Assembly (NCBI RefSeq): GCF_009770985.1
Contig: NZ_WSRW01000004.1
Coordinates: 151,539 to 215,538 of the forward strand
Length of the DNA: 64,000 nucleotides
Direction of reading: 5' to 3'
Source of the DNA: Mucilaginibacter lacusdianchii
GTDB taxonomy: Bacteria > Bacteroidota > Bacteroidia > Sphingobacteriales > Sphingobacteriaceae
The notes below the pieces were generated by a model that saw only the letters and a program-made list of their open reading frames with translations, was not told the DNA's origin and searched no databases. This document shows, piece by piece, positions 9,662 to 17,780 of the stretch; within the stretch, counting starts at the first letter, position 1, and every line of letters starts with the position of its first letter. The position numbers were made by a program, and so were the translations under genes.

Positions 9662-9739
9662 ATGATCGCCTTAATTACAGGATTAGTTGTAGCCAACGTA
9701 GTAGTTGCCGTTAACAACCAAAGTGCCCGAAATAAATAA
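9662..9739 (+). CDS. Possible 25-aa hydrophobic small protein
   Basis: A short frame, MIALITGLVVANVVVAVNNQ followed by SARNK, would encode a single membrane-spanning peptide. An AAAGAGAT stretch just upstream may serve as a ribosome site, and a hairpin terminator lies at 9824-9853. It sits alone in a 470-nt gap between the helicase gene (+) and a minus-strand lipoprotein gene. I cannot tell from sequence whether it is translated. The rest of the gap, 9443-9661, holds nothing I can name. Confidence 0.35.
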   Translation: MIALITGLVVANVVVAVNNQSARNK

Positions 9740-9790
9740 GAAGCTTACCCTTTCCCCTGATTTAATATAGTAATAGTGTTGTTTGTTTAT

Positions 9791-9823
9791 TAGCCGATAC
9801 GGATAATTTTTAGCCGATACGGA
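9791..9823. repeat. Two 13-bp direct repeats (TAGCCGATACGGA)
   Basis: The 13-mer occurs at 9791-9803 and 9811-9823, a 20-bp period, directly before the hairpin at 9824-9853. No protein-coding role is evident. It may be a local duplication or a protein-binding site. Confidence 0.6.
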
Positions 9824-9853
9824 AAAGGCCCTGCTAGCAATAGCGGGCCTTTT
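9824..9853 (+). terminator. GC-rich hairpin with T-tail
   Basis: AAAAGGCCC and GGGCCTTTT arms around a short loop with a one-base bulge, followed by TGTATTT. It would end transcription of the small open frame at 9662 and faces the convergent lipoprotein gene. Confidence 0.65.
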
Positions 9854-9912
9854 GTATTTAGAAGCCATTTGAATGATTTTGGCCCCACTGTTAAATGTGT
9901 TTATTTTTTGTT

Positions 9913-10329
9913 TTATTTTAGCCTTACATACTTTGCACCAGAACTGGCATCGATACCCAAAAACGCACCGTCTATGATTAATGTATCCGGCTTACCTGGC
10001 CGAATGGTGTAAGTACCTATTATTTTATTATTTACAAATATGGCCTTACCATTATAGTAACGGTCGTGATAATCATCCACCACTTTGTATGAGCCGTTTA
10101 CTGTTACTTGAGCATTTTCACTGGCCGTATAATTTTTATTGTTGTCGAAAGTAATGATGACTGGCTTTTGTAAATCGGCCGGGTAGCGATTCAATCCGGC
10201 AATCGTAATCTCAACCCTTTCGTTTAATAGCCATGAACCTTTTAAGGCAGTAGAGATATGATTTTCTTTTTTGCATGATAGCGATAACAAGCTTACAAAA
10301 AGGATGATTAAGTATGAATTGGCTTTCAT
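9913..10329 (-). CDS. Lipocalin-like lipoprotein
   Basis: A 138-aa lipoprotein: the signal peptide (1-19) ends in a lipobox SLSC, giving lipid attachment at the cysteine and probable membrane anchoring. The mature domain (LKGSWLLNERVEIT..., then FDNNKNYTASENAQVTVNGS) has the pattern of short lipocalin-like domains common in Bacteroidota. The upstream in-frame methionine at 10380 would precede a normal lipoprotein signal with 17 basic residues, so I choose ATG 10329. Ligand and role unknown. Confidence 0.7.
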   Translation of the reverse strand: MKANSYLIILFVSLLSLSCKKENHISTALKGSWLLNERVEITIAGLNRYPADLQKPVIITFDNNKNYTASENAQVTVNGSYKVVDDYHDRYYNGKAIFVNNKIIGTYTIRPGKPDTLIIDGAFLGIDASSGAKYVRLK

Positions 10330-10417
10330 TAGTTTAGGGAATTGGTACACATCCTTACGCAAACGAGGTACAAAATGCAATAGGCCAATTCTTTAAAACT
10401 TATTAAGCTGTAAAAAT

Positions 10418-10987
10418 TTAATAGCGGTAATTCATGGCCAGGCTGTTGATCTGGCTAATCTCTTTATTCAGCCAATTAATCCAGGCATCTTGTTGCTTGC
10501 GGTCGAGCATGTGGTTGGTGTCGTCATCATAGTCGGCGTTCAGCTGTTTATATTTTTCGTTTACCCGGCTAAATATGGCGTTTACCTGGGCCTGGTAGTT
10601 AGCAGTGTAACGTGCCTGGCTTAAACTGCTCAGCATCTCTTGCCGCATCAGGTAAGCTAATTGGTAATGCCCTTGCTCGTGACGTAACACCTCGGCCATC
10701 ATTTCGGGCGTGTTAATGATTTTGCGGTTCATCCACGATTTGTTCCGGTTCATTACCAGCTGTACATCGAAGGCCAGTTGGTAATAGCCGTTTCGGCCGG
10801 GACTAGCCTGATAATTCATGCTAACGCTACAACTTGTGTAAGCAACATACATACCGCTACCTGCAGGTATGGTGCCAGTAAAATCATTAGGAGTTAACTG
10901 CCGGTAAGCTTGTTGTGCCTTAACCGTACTTATTCCCAGCAGGCATAGCGCTACTGTACACATCATCCGCACCCAACTAAATTTCAT
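10418..10987 (-). CDS. DUF922-like secreted protein with HExxH motif
   Basis: A 189-aa protein with a Sec signal peptide (1-24, ending VKAQ). The mature part resembles DUF922: an N-terminal beta region with NYQASPGRNGYYQLAFDVQL, then RHEQGHYQLAYLMR, whose HEQGH fits the zinc-binding HExxH of metallopeptidases, then a helical tail. Proteolytic activity is inferred from the motif only. It is probably periplasmic or outer-membrane facing. The neighbouring lipoprotein gene lies 88 bp downstream on the same strand. Confidence 0.7.
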   Translation of the reverse strand: MKFSWVRMMCTVALCLLGISTVKAQQAYRQLTPNDFTGTIPAGSGMYVAYTSCSVSMNYQASPGRNGYYQLAFDVQLVMNRNKSWMNRKIINTPEMMAEVLRHEQGHYQLAYLMRQEMLSSLSQARYTANYQAQVNAIFSRVNEKYKQLNADYDDDTNHMLDRKQQDAWINWLNKEISQINSLAMNYRY

Positions 10988-11113
10988 CTATAAATCAGGA
11001 GTAAATCTTTTATGCTGTTTTGACATTTTCCCTTATTAAAGGTTTAATGCCAAAATACCTGCTTTAACGAAATTAAAGTATTGATGTTTGCTTGATAGTT
11101 AATAAATGTAAAC

Positions 11114-12046
11114 TTATACCTGCTTATTACCAGCGTTGTGCAGCATGTTTAAGCTCATCATTTCCTTCATAGTACGTTCCATATTCTCAGCCGAACCATC
11201 TAAGAATATTACGTTGCCTTTAGAGTTCTCCGAAAAATGCTTGATAGCTTCGGTCCACATGGTAAATAGGATAACAGAGGTATCCATATCGGCCTGATGC
11301 ATCTCTTTGGCAGCTACTGTCATACCTTTAGCCACCTCTTCGCGGAATAATGCTACGCCCTGACCACGTAACTGCGATGCCTGGCGCTCGGCTTCGGCGG
11401 CAATTTTAATGGCGTTACCTTCGGCCTCGGCAGCTTTGGTTTTGGTAATCAACAATGCCTGACCTTCATTTTCGGCGGCTGCCTTTAGGTTATTCGAGGC
11501 AACTACCTGGCTCATCGATTTCATGATAACATCGTCAAAAGTGATATCATTTAACTGCAGATCCTGCAAATGATAGCCCCAGCCTTCAAGTATATTATCA
11601 ATCTGTTCTTTTACATGCTCCACAATTTCGCGGCGTAATATCAGTACATCGCTTTGGCGCTTGGTGGCTACATAAGCACGGATAGAACCTTCAACTGTAC
11701 GCACTAAAGCTTGCATCAGGTTACGTTCATCCACAAACTTAAAAGCTACCGCTTTGATAGCTTCTTCGCTCTGATTTAGTACAGAATACAGTAACATGGC
11801 CTTAAAATATACATTGGCTTGGTCTACCGTTACAGCCTGAAATTCCAGTTCTACTGAACGATTTTGAATAGATATTCTGGAATATAATACCTCAATCAGC
11901 GGAATTTTAAAATTAAGGCCCGGCAATAATATGCGGCGATACTTTCCAAAAACGGTTACAACGCCGATTGTTCCTTGCCTGATGGTTACAAATGAGGTGA
12001 AACCAATTATTAATAAAATAAACAGAATAATCCAAACGGTAATCAT
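11114..12046 (-). CDS. SPFH/Band 7 domain membrane protein (stomatin/prohibitin-like)
   Basis: A 310-aa protein with one N-terminal membrane helix (about 3-23), then the SPFH/Band 7 domain (about 25-200: GTIGVVTVFGKYRRILLPG...) and a coiled-coil-forming Ala/Glu-rich stretch (KTKAAEAEGNAIKIAAEAER). Such proteins oligomerise into rings at the membrane and organise lipid microdomains or proteases. No NfeD-type partner is adjacent. Next to it, divergently, is a 61-aa two-helix membrane protein that could be a partner, but that is a guess. Confidence 0.88.
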   Translation of the reverse strand: MITVWIILFILLIIGFTSFVTIRQGTIGVVTVFGKYRRILLPGLNFKIPLIEVLYSRISIQNRSVELEFQAVTVDQANVYFKAMLLYSVLNQSEEAIKAVAFKFVDERNLMQALVRTVEGSIRAYVATKRQSDVLILRREIVEHVKEQIDNILEGWGYHLQDLQLNDITFDDVIMKSMSQVVASNNLKAAAENEGQALLITKTKAAEAEGNAIKIAAEAERQASQLRGQGVALFREEVAKGMTVAAKEMHQADMDTSVILFTMWTEAIKHFSENSKGNVIFLDGSAENMERTMKEMMSLNMLHNAGNKQV

Positions 12047-12127
12047 AAAATGGTGTTAATAGCCAATAAATATAGTTAATAAACTATAGCAATAATAATT
12101 ATAAGATCAAATTATAAACAGATAACT

Positions 12128-12313
12128 ATGAATCTAAAACGAACTTTCGGTTTTGTACTTACCGTGCTGGGTATTGTAGGGTTAATTTATACCGGTGTGG
12201 AGGTAATACAGCAGTCCAGAAATATTACTACGCTGGTAGTGATAGGCTTGATAGGACTTCTGTTTTTCTTTTCGGGTATCGGGCTAATCAAAAATACCAA
12301 AGACACCGAGTAA
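12128..12313 (+). CDS. Small two-helix membrane protein
   Basis: A 61-aa protein with two hydrophobic helices (about 7-25 and 33-52) separated by a short polar loop, and a charged C-terminus (KNTKDTE). It resembles small DUF3185-type proteins, but I am not sure of the family. It is divergent from the SPFH gene (82-bp spacer) and ends at a strong bidirectional terminator. Confidence 0.7.
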   Translation: MNLKRTFGFVLTVLGIVGLIYTGVEVIQQSRNITTLVVIGLIGLLFFFSGIGLIKNTKDTE

Positions 12314-12316
12314 ATA

Positions 12317-12347
12317 AAAAAGCTCCCGTTTTTGGCGGGAGCTTTTT
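12317..12347. terminator. Bidirectional hairpin terminator
   Basis: Arms AAAAAGCTCCCG (12317-12328) and CGGGAGCTTTTT (12336-12347) with a 7-nt loop. It sits between the stop of the small membrane protein gene (+) and the stop of the NlpC/P60 gene (-), with A/T tails for both directions. Confidence 0.85.
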
Positions 12348-12348
12348 A

Positions 12349-12906
12349 TTAGTTTTGTTCTTGCTTATTTTCTGCGTCCGATAGTAAGCGACCGCCTTTA
12401 AAGTAATATCTGGTCCAGTATGGATCGGCAAGGTAGCTAATCATAACCCCTTTGCTGGATGAAGCATGGGCAAATTTGCCGTTGCCAATATAAACACCCA
12501 CATGGGTAATGGCGCGGCTATGAATTTTAAAGAAAACTAAATCGCCTTCTTTTAAATCTTCCTTGTTAACCGGATTAGCCATGCTGAAAATGTTGCGGCT
12601 ATTATTGCCGATGGCAGTATTGAACACCTTGTTATATAACTGGTAAGCAAAGCCCGAGCAATCAATGCCGCGTTTAGTGTCACCGCCTAAGTGGTAAGGG
12701 GTACCAATCCAGTCATATACGAATTGAAATAATTTAACGTTAGAGGTTGCAGACATCGCAACACCCATTATTTGTGAGAAGTAGTCTTTAGCTAAGCTTT
12801 CTTGTTCGTCAGGTTCCTTGCTGTTTGTATTTGGAACGTTTTTTGTTTGTGCAGATGCACTTAAAATACTCAAAGTTAAGGCAATAGCTAGGCTCAATTT
12901 CTTCAT
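12349..12906 (-). CDS. NlpC/P60 family (C40) peptidoglycan hydrolase
   Basis: A 185-aa secreted protein: signal peptide 1-19 (ending ASAQ), a helical spacer, then an NlpC/P60 domain (about 58-175). The papain-like triad is visible: C83 in DCSGF, H135 in HVGVYIG and H147 in FAHASS. These enzymes cut stem-peptide bonds of peptidoglycan. There is no SH3 or LysM targeting domain. It is monocistronic and divergent from pdhA. Confidence 0.9.
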   Translation of the reverse strand: MKKLSLAIALTLSILSASAQTKNVPNTNSKEPDEQESLAKDYFSQIMGVAMSATSNVKLFQFVYDWIGTPYHLGGDTKRGIDCSGFAYQLYNKVFNTAIGNNSRNIFSMANPVNKEDLKEGDLVFFKIHSRAITHVGVYIGNGKFAHASSSKGVMISYLADPYWTRYYFKGGRLLSDAENKQEQN

Positions 12907-12989
12907 CTAATCAGCAGTTTTTAGGGTTATTTTCGTAACTTGTTTATTAAACTGGACACGGGTGTCTATTGTTAAAGACAAAGCTATAG

Positions 12990-13022
12990 ATTATTTTCAA
13001 AAAACCAAATCTTGAAAATAAT
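12990..13022. promoter_or_regulatory. Perfect 11-bp inverted repeat upstream of pdhA
   Basis: ATTATTTTCAA (12990-13000) and TTGAAAATAAT (13012-13022) flank an 11-nt spacer. It lies in the 276-nt divergent interval between the NlpC/P60 gene and pdhA. Since both genes read away from it, it cannot be an ordinary terminator and could be an operator. Apart from this and the -7 box at 13140, the interval shows nothing. Confidence 0.4.
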
Positions 13023-13139
13023 TTATGCTAAAATTAATTTCCGCTTGTCCGGTAGTTAACCTTGTACGCAAGAATGTAACAAAAGGATAAATATTTTTGA
13101 GAAAAGTTGCATGCTATGGATTTTTTTCGCGGATATAAT

Positions 13140-13147
13140 TAGATTTG
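13140..13147 (+). promoter_or_regulatory. -7 box upstream of pdhA (TAGATTTG)
   Basis: The sequence matches the Bacteroidota -7 consensus TAnnTTTG, 35 nt before the ATG at 13183. I see no TTG at the expected -33 distance, so the promoter call rests on the -7 box alone. Confidence 0.5.
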
Positions 13148-13182
13148 CGCATTCTCAAAAAACAGAAATTGATTCTTATATA

Positions 13183-14178
13183 ATGAGTTCAATCGAAATT
13201 ACAAAAGACACCTACCTGATGTGGTACGAATCGATGCTGTTGATGCGCAGATTCGAAGAAAAAACAGGACAGTTATACGGACAGCAAAAAATCAGAGGAT
13301 TTTGTCACTTATACATTGGGCAGGAGGCTGTATTGGCCGGAGCCATGTCAGTGTTACGCCGCGAAGACGGTATGATTACCGCATATCGCGATCATGCTCA
13401 CGCTATAGCTAAAGGTACAGCGCCAAAAGCAGTAATGGCCGAAATGTATGGTAAAGCTACCGGTTGCTCAAAAGGTAAAGGTGGTTCCATGCACATGTTC
13501 GATAAAGAAAATAACTTTTACGGTGGTCACGGTATCGTAGGTGGACAAATTCCACTGGGTGCCGGTGTTGCATTTGCCGAAAAGTTTAAAGGTACAGACA
13601 ACGTATGTGTTACCTATATGGGTGATGGTGCTGTTCGCCAGGGCGCTTTAAACGAAACCTTTAATATGGCTGCGCTGTGGAACCTGCCTGTAATTTTCAT
13701 TTGCGAAAACAACGGCTATGCAATGGGTACTTCAGTAGCACGTACTACTAAAGAAACTGATATCTATAAGTTAGGCTTACCTTACGGTATCCCTTCATCA
13801 CCTGTTGATGGTATGGACCCAGTAGCTGTACACAACGCTATGGACGAGGCTGTACAACGTGCCCGTAACGGTGAAGGTCCAACTTTCCTGGAAATGCGTA
13901 CTTATCGCTACAAAGGTCACTCGATGTCCGATCCGCAAAAGTACCGTACTAAAGATGAGGTTGAATCTTATAAAGCAAAAGACCCTATCGAGGTAGTAAA
14001 ATTAGCTATCGAAGAAAAAGGTTATGCCGACGAGAAATGGTTTGAAGAGATTGCCGCTAAGATAAAAGGCATAGTTGATGAATCAGTTCAATTCTCTGAA
14101 GAATCACCATGGCCGGATGCTTCTGAACTATACACTGATGTATATGTGCAGAACGACTATCCATACATCAGAGACTAA
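13183..14178 (+). CDS. pdhA: Pyruvate dehydrogenase E1 component, alpha subunit
   Basis: A 331-aa E1-alpha. It carries the thiamine-diphosphate binding motif (GDGAVRQGALNETFN, then CENNGYAMGT) and the phosphorylation-loop type sequence YRYKGHSMSDPQ. With E1-beta it decarboxylates pyruvate and transfers the acetyl group to E2. E1-beta is not present; the E2 gene follows after 41 nt, an arrangement seen in many Bacteroidota where pdhB is elsewhere. I start at ATG 13183 (MSSIEITKD) because the 24 upstream codons of the longer frame run through the promoter region. Confidence 0.95.
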   Translation: MSSIEITKDTYLMWYESMLLMRRFEEKTGQLYGQQKIRGFCHLYIGQEAVLAGAMSVLRREDGMITAYRDHAHAIAKGTAPKAVMAEMYGKATGCSKGKGGSMHMFDKENNFYGGHGIVGGQIPLGAGVAFAEKFKGTDNVCVTYMGDGAVRQGALNETFNMAALWNLPVIFICENNGYAMGTSVARTTKETDIYKLGLPYGIPSSPVDGMDPVAVHNAMDEAVQRARNGEGPTFLEMRTYRYKGHSMSDPQKYRTKDEVESYKAKDPIEVVKLAIEEKGYADEKWFEEIAAKIKGIVDESVQFSEESPWPDASELYTDVYVQNDYPYIRD

Positions 14179-14219
14179 CCTATTTAAAAATATTTAATTA
14201 AACTATTCATCAACATCAT

Positions 14220-15905
14220 ATGGCTGAAGTAGTTAAGATGCCGAAAATGAGCGATACCATGACCGAAGGGGTTATCGCAAAATGGCATAAAAAAGTTGGC
14301 GACAAGGTAAAATCCGGCGATTTATTGGCCGAGGTAGAAACTGATAAAGCCACTATGGATTTTGAATCTTACCAGGAAGGTACACTATTATACATAGGTG
14401 CCGAAGAAGGTTCTGCTGCACCTGTTGATTCTGTAATTGCCGTTATTGGTAACGACGGTGAAGATTATAAAGCTGCTTTGGAAGGTGCCGGTTCTAATGC
14501 ACCTGCTGCTAAAGAAGAAAAACCTGCTGCACAGGCAGAATCAGCTCCGGCTGCAACGCCTGCGCCTGCTGCTGCAACCGCGGTTGACACTTCAAACATT
14601 CCTGCTGCCGTTATCCGTATGCCGCTTTTAAGCGATACCATGACGGAAGGTATTATCAACAAATGGAACTTTAAAGTTGGTGACAAAGTGAAAGCTGATG
14701 ACTCGTTAGCTGACGTTGACACTGATAAAGCTACCATGGAAGTAGTAGGTTACGAAGATGGTACCCTGCTGTATATTGGTGTACAAGAAGGCGAAGCAGC
14801 TAAAGTAAACGATATTATTGCCATTGTAGGTAAAGAAGGTACAGATGTTACCCCATTACTGCAAGGTGGTGGTTCAGCTCCTGCAGCATCATCTGCTCCA
14901 GCTGCCGAAGAAACTAAACCTGCTACCGAAGAGGCTGCTGCACCGCAAGGTTCAACCGCTGATGATAGCCGCGTAAAAGCTTCTCCGTTAGCTCGTAAAA
15001 TTGCACAAGACAAAGGCATCAACCTTAACGATGTTAAAGGCTCTGCCGAAGGCGGCCGTATTGTGAGGAAAGATGTGGAAAGCTTTACGCCTTCTGCTAA
15101 ATCTGCTGCTCAGCCTACCGCTTCTTTATCAGAAGTACAGGCCGAAGAAGCTGCCAGCGCTAAAGCTAAAGAAGGTGCTGCTAAAGCAGGCCCAACTATC
15201 ACTTTGGCTCCGTTTGTAGGCGAAGAGAAATTTACCGAAAAACCGGTTACACAAATGCGTAAGGTGATTGCTAAACGCTTGTCAGAAAGCTTGTTTACTG
15301 CACCTCACTTCTTTGTAACCGTTTCTATTGATATGGATGCTGCTATAGTAGCCCGTACCAAAATGAATGACGTTTCTCCGGTTAAAATTTCCTTTAACGA
15401 CTTAGTAGTTAAAGCTTGTGCTGTTGCTTTAAAACAACATCCTGCTATCAACTCATCATGGTTAGGCGATAAAATTCGTTTTAACGAGCACGTAAATATC
15501 GGTATCGCTGTTGCTGTTGACGAAGGTTTATTAGTACCGGTTGTTCGTTTTGCTGATGGTAAATCACTAAGCCGCATCAGCGCCGAAGTGAAAGAGTTTG
15601 CCAAAAAAGCGAAAGACAAAAAACTGCAACCTGCTGATTGGGAAGGTTCAACCTTTACTATCTCTAACTTAGGTATGTTTGGTGTAGATGAGTTTACTGC
15701 CATCATTAACTCACCTGATTCTTGTATCCTGGCTGTAGCTGGTATACAACAAGTACCGGTTGTTAAAAACGGGGCTGTAGTACCAGGCAACGTTATGAAA
15801 GTTACCCTGAGTGCTGACCACCGTACCGTAGACGGTGCAACTGCTGCCTCATTCCTGCAAACTGTTAAATCATTGCTGGAAGAACCTGTTAGATTGTTAA
15901 TCTAA
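14220..15905 (+). CDS. Dihydrolipoamide acetyltransferase (E2) of pyruvate dehydrogenase
   Basis: A 561-aa E2 with two lipoyl domains: lipoyl-lysine K43 in ETDKATMDF and K170 in DTDKATMEV. Ala/Pro/Glu-rich linkers follow each (about 93-125 and 215-250). The peripheral subunit-binding domain (about 250-290, VKASPLARKIAQDKGINLND) docks E1 or E3, and the catalytic trimer domain (about 340-561) ends with the active-site motif HRTVDG. It is directly downstream of pdhA, with one terminator after it, so the two form an operon. The repeated alanine linkers generate long spurious open frames on the other strand. Confidence 0.95.
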   Translation: MAEVVKMPKMSDTMTEGVIAKWHKKVGDKVKSGDLLAEVETDKATMDFESYQEGTLLYIGAEEGSAAPVDSVIAVIGNDGEDYKAALEGAGSNAPAAKEEKPAAQAESAPAATPAPAAATAVDTSNIPAAVIRMPLLSDTMTEGIINKWNFKVGDKVKADDSLADVDTDKATMEVVGYEDGTLLYIGVQEGEAAKVNDIIAIVGKEGTDVTPLLQGGGSAPAASSAPAAEETKPATEEAAAPQGSTADDSRVKASPLARKIAQDKGINLNDVKGSAEGGRIVRKDVESFTPSAKSAAQPTASLSEVQAEEAASAKAKEGAAKAGPTITLAPFVGEEKFTEKPVTQMRKVIAKRLSESLFTAPHFFVTVSIDMDAAIVARTKMNDVSPVKISFNDLVVKACAVALKQHPAINSSWLGDKIRFNEHVNIGIAVAVDEGLLVPVVRFADGKSLSRISAEVKEFAKKAKDKKLQPADWEGSTFTISNLGMFGVDEFTAIINSPDSCILAVAGIQQVPVVKNGAVVPGNVMKVTLSADHRTVDGATAASFLQTVKSLLEEPVRLLI

Positions 15906-15928
15906 GATTTTAATTAAATCAATATATT

Positions 15929-15956
15929 AAAGGCCATGCACATTGCATGGCCTTTT
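15929..15956 (+). terminator. Terminator of the pdhA-E2 operon
   Basis: AAAGGCCATGC and GCATGGCCTTTT arms around a short loop, ending in a T-run. The longest frame of the next gene would start inside this stem (15943), which argues for the later start at 15973. Confidence 0.85.
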
Positions 15957-15972
15957 TTGTTTATATGTGTGT

Positions 15973-16674
15973 ATGGAAACCTTTGCTGATAGAGTTCTGA
16001 ATTTTAACAAAAGTCTGGTATATACTGGCGGTGCGCTGCCGCCCGGCATCCGCATACTTAATACTTATCAGGAGTTACCTCAGGCTGTGCAGATAGCTGA
16101 GCAGTTTTATCACAAATATTTCCATGATACTAATAAGCGGCATATTATCCTGGGCATTAACCCCGGCAGGTTTGGTAGCGGTTTAACAGGCGTTCCTTTT
16201 ACCGATCCTAAACGGTTGCAAAAAGAATGTGGTATATCTTACAACGGCCCATCCGCACATGAACTATCATCGGTTTTTGTTTACGATATGATTAATGCCT
16301 TTGGCGGCGTAGACGCATTTTACCGCAATTTCTATATCAGCTCGGTTTGCCCGCTGGGCTTTATCACTGTTGATAATAACGGTAAAGAAAAGAACTATAA
16401 TTATTACGATAGCAAAGAGCTAACACAGGCAGCGTACCCATTCATTGTTGAAACGCTACCAAAGCAAATTGCACTAGGTGTACATACCGATGTTGCCTTT
16501 TGCTTTGGTAACGGTAAAAATGAAGCATTTCTGCGTAAGCTGAATGCAAAGCATAACTTCTTCGGGCGGATTATTGCTTTGGAGCACCCTCGGTTCATTA
16601 TGCAGTACAAGCTCAAAAACAAACAATATTATATAGATAAGTATCTGGATGCTTTTCAATCAGTGCTTAGCTAG
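15973..16674 (+). CDS. SMUG2-like uracil-DNA glycosylase family protein (DUF4918)
   Basis: A 233-aa protein of the uracil-DNA glycosylase fold. Visible motifs are GINPGRFGSGLTGVPFTDP near the N-terminus (the water-activating loop region of SMUG-type enzymes) and EHPRFIMQYK near the C-terminus (the minor-groove loop equivalent). From memory this matches DUF4918, described as SMUG2-like; substrate is inferred, not shown. Start is ATG 15973 because the earlier in-frame ATG lies in the operon terminator. It stands alone. Confidence 0.65.
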   Translation: METFADRVLNFNKSLVYTGGALPPGIRILNTYQELPQAVQIAEQFYHKYFHDTNKRHIILGINPGRFGSGLTGVPFTDPKRLQKECGISYNGPSAHELSSVFVYDMINAFGGVDAFYRNFYISSVCPLGFITVDNNGKEKNYNYYDSKELTQAAYPFIVETLPKQIALGVHTDVAFCFGNGKNEAFLRKLNAKHNFFGRIIALEHPRFIMQYKLKNKQYYIDKYLDAFQSVLS

Positions 16675-16759
16675 ATTATATAAGTAAATTTGTTTTTAAC
16701 TCAAGTTGAAAAGATGTTTATAAGTCACCACTTAAAGTTCATTAAACTATAATTGTGTT

Positions 16760-17335
16760 ATGAAGCCTTTTTCACTAATGTGGTTATTGATTATTGTAAG
16801 CTCGACGGTATATTCTCAAACGCTACTTATCCGAGGAAGATTGCAACCTGGGAGAAGCACTGGTATGTCAAGCGTCGTTGTCAATGATACACTTTATAAA
16901 ACTCATTATAAAAGCTTTTTAAACGGAGATCAATTTGCTCAATTGCGAAAAACGCTGATAAAAGATAGTTTACTTTTTGAACCAGATAGCACTGGGGCAT
17001 TCTATATCAGGGCAAAACTTAAAGACACACTATATTTTTATTGTTTAAACTATGTGACAAAGAAGTATGCCGTTGCAGATTTGCTCAAAAGGCGTAACAT
17101 TCTTATCCGTCTGAAAGAGGTGCCTTGTATAAAATATAAATTGTGCAAGGATACAGTCCCCAGAAAAACTTATGTGTTTCTTGGGGAGAAGGTAACCTTG
17201 AAAGCTTTACCCGATCCACGGTATTGTGAAGTTAATGGTGTACTACGCATTGGAATGGATGCTGTTTATTTGGCTACTTACCACATCATAAAAAATATTT
17301 ATGGCAAGTATAAAAAAAAGTACAATAACGTTTAA
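16760..17335 (+). CDS. Secreted protein of unknown function, N-terminal part of a split gene
   Basis: A 191-aa frame with a Sec signal peptide (1-19, ending VYSQ). The C-terminal segment YLATYHIIKNIYGKYK is the first half of a pattern continued by the next frame (STITFKVYDHYGAPDF). The frame ends just after an A8 run at 17312-17319. Removing one A joins the two frames into one protein of about 320 residues, which is the more natural reading. I know no function. It is followed by a terminator only after the second part. Confidence 0.6.
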   Translation: MKPFSLMWLLIIVSSTVYSQTLLIRGRLQPGRSTGMSSVVVNDTLYKTHYKSFLNGDQFAQLRKTLIKDSLLFEPDSTGAFYIRAKLKDTLYFYCLNYVTKKYAVADLLKRRNILIRLKEVPCIKYKLCKDTVPRKTYVFLGEKVTLKALPDPRYCEVNGVLRIGMDAVYLATYHIIKNIYGKYKKKYNNV

Positions 17336-17726
17336 AGTTTATGATCATTATGGAGCGCCAGATTTTTCTAAATTTAAATATGTAATGCTTTTTGTATCCG
17401 ATTACTGCGGAGAGCTAATTCATGAAAAGTATCAATACTTTGAAGTTTATCCAACCAAAAACCACCGATGGGCCACTCCGGATGATCCGTACAGAATGGA
17501 TCATGTAGAAATGAAAGATATAAAAGCAGTACCTGTAGAATTTGCCAGCCCAGTTTACTATGATACTAAAAAGTTGCACTTAACATTCAAAAGAAAGTTT
17601 CAAGACCCTTATTATTTTAAAGTAAACGATACTACAGCTGTGCCGTTGTTGGGTACTTATTCAGAAGACTTATTGCGTATAAAGATGGATGGGAATTTAA
17701 AGAGAGTGTTTGCGAAGAAGCGTTAA
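17301..17726 (+). CDS. C-terminal part of the split secreted-protein gene
   Basis: A 141-aa frame that overlaps the previous one by 35 nt and lacks a signal peptide or an identifiable ribosome site. Its sequence from STITFKVYDHYG onward looks like the continuation of the upstream protein after the A8 run, so the ATG at 17301 is probably not a real start. The mature region is rich in aromatic residues and beta-like (FKYVMLFVSDYCGELIHEKY). Either a one-base change broke the gene, or slippage on the A-run restores it, or the extra A is a sequencing error. Confidence 0.55.
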   Translation: MASIKKSTITFKVYDHYGAPDFSKFKYVMLFVSDYCGELIHEKYQYFEVYPTKNHRWATPDDPYRMDHVEMKDIKAVPVEFASPVYYDTKKLHLTFKRKFQDPYYFKVNDTTAVPLLGTYSEDLLRIKMDGNLKRVFAKKR

Positions 17727-17773
17727 TTAAGTACCCTGCCAAAAAAAGTACTTTCTCGACAGGGTACTTAATT
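17725..17773. terminator. 14-bp inverted repeat between convergent genes
   Basis: Arms AATTAAGTACCCTG (17725-17738) and its exact complement (17760-17773), loop 21 nt. It lies between the stop of the split gene (+) and the stop of the plug-VWA gene (-). Confidence 0.65.
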
Positions 17774-17780
17774 TGATAAA

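Noticed and set aside
14465..15790. Long minus-strand open frames (90, 90 and 161 aa) inside the E2 gene
   Set aside because: They result from the Ala-rich codon use of the E2 gene read on the other strand; their residue composition is compositional, and they have no motif.
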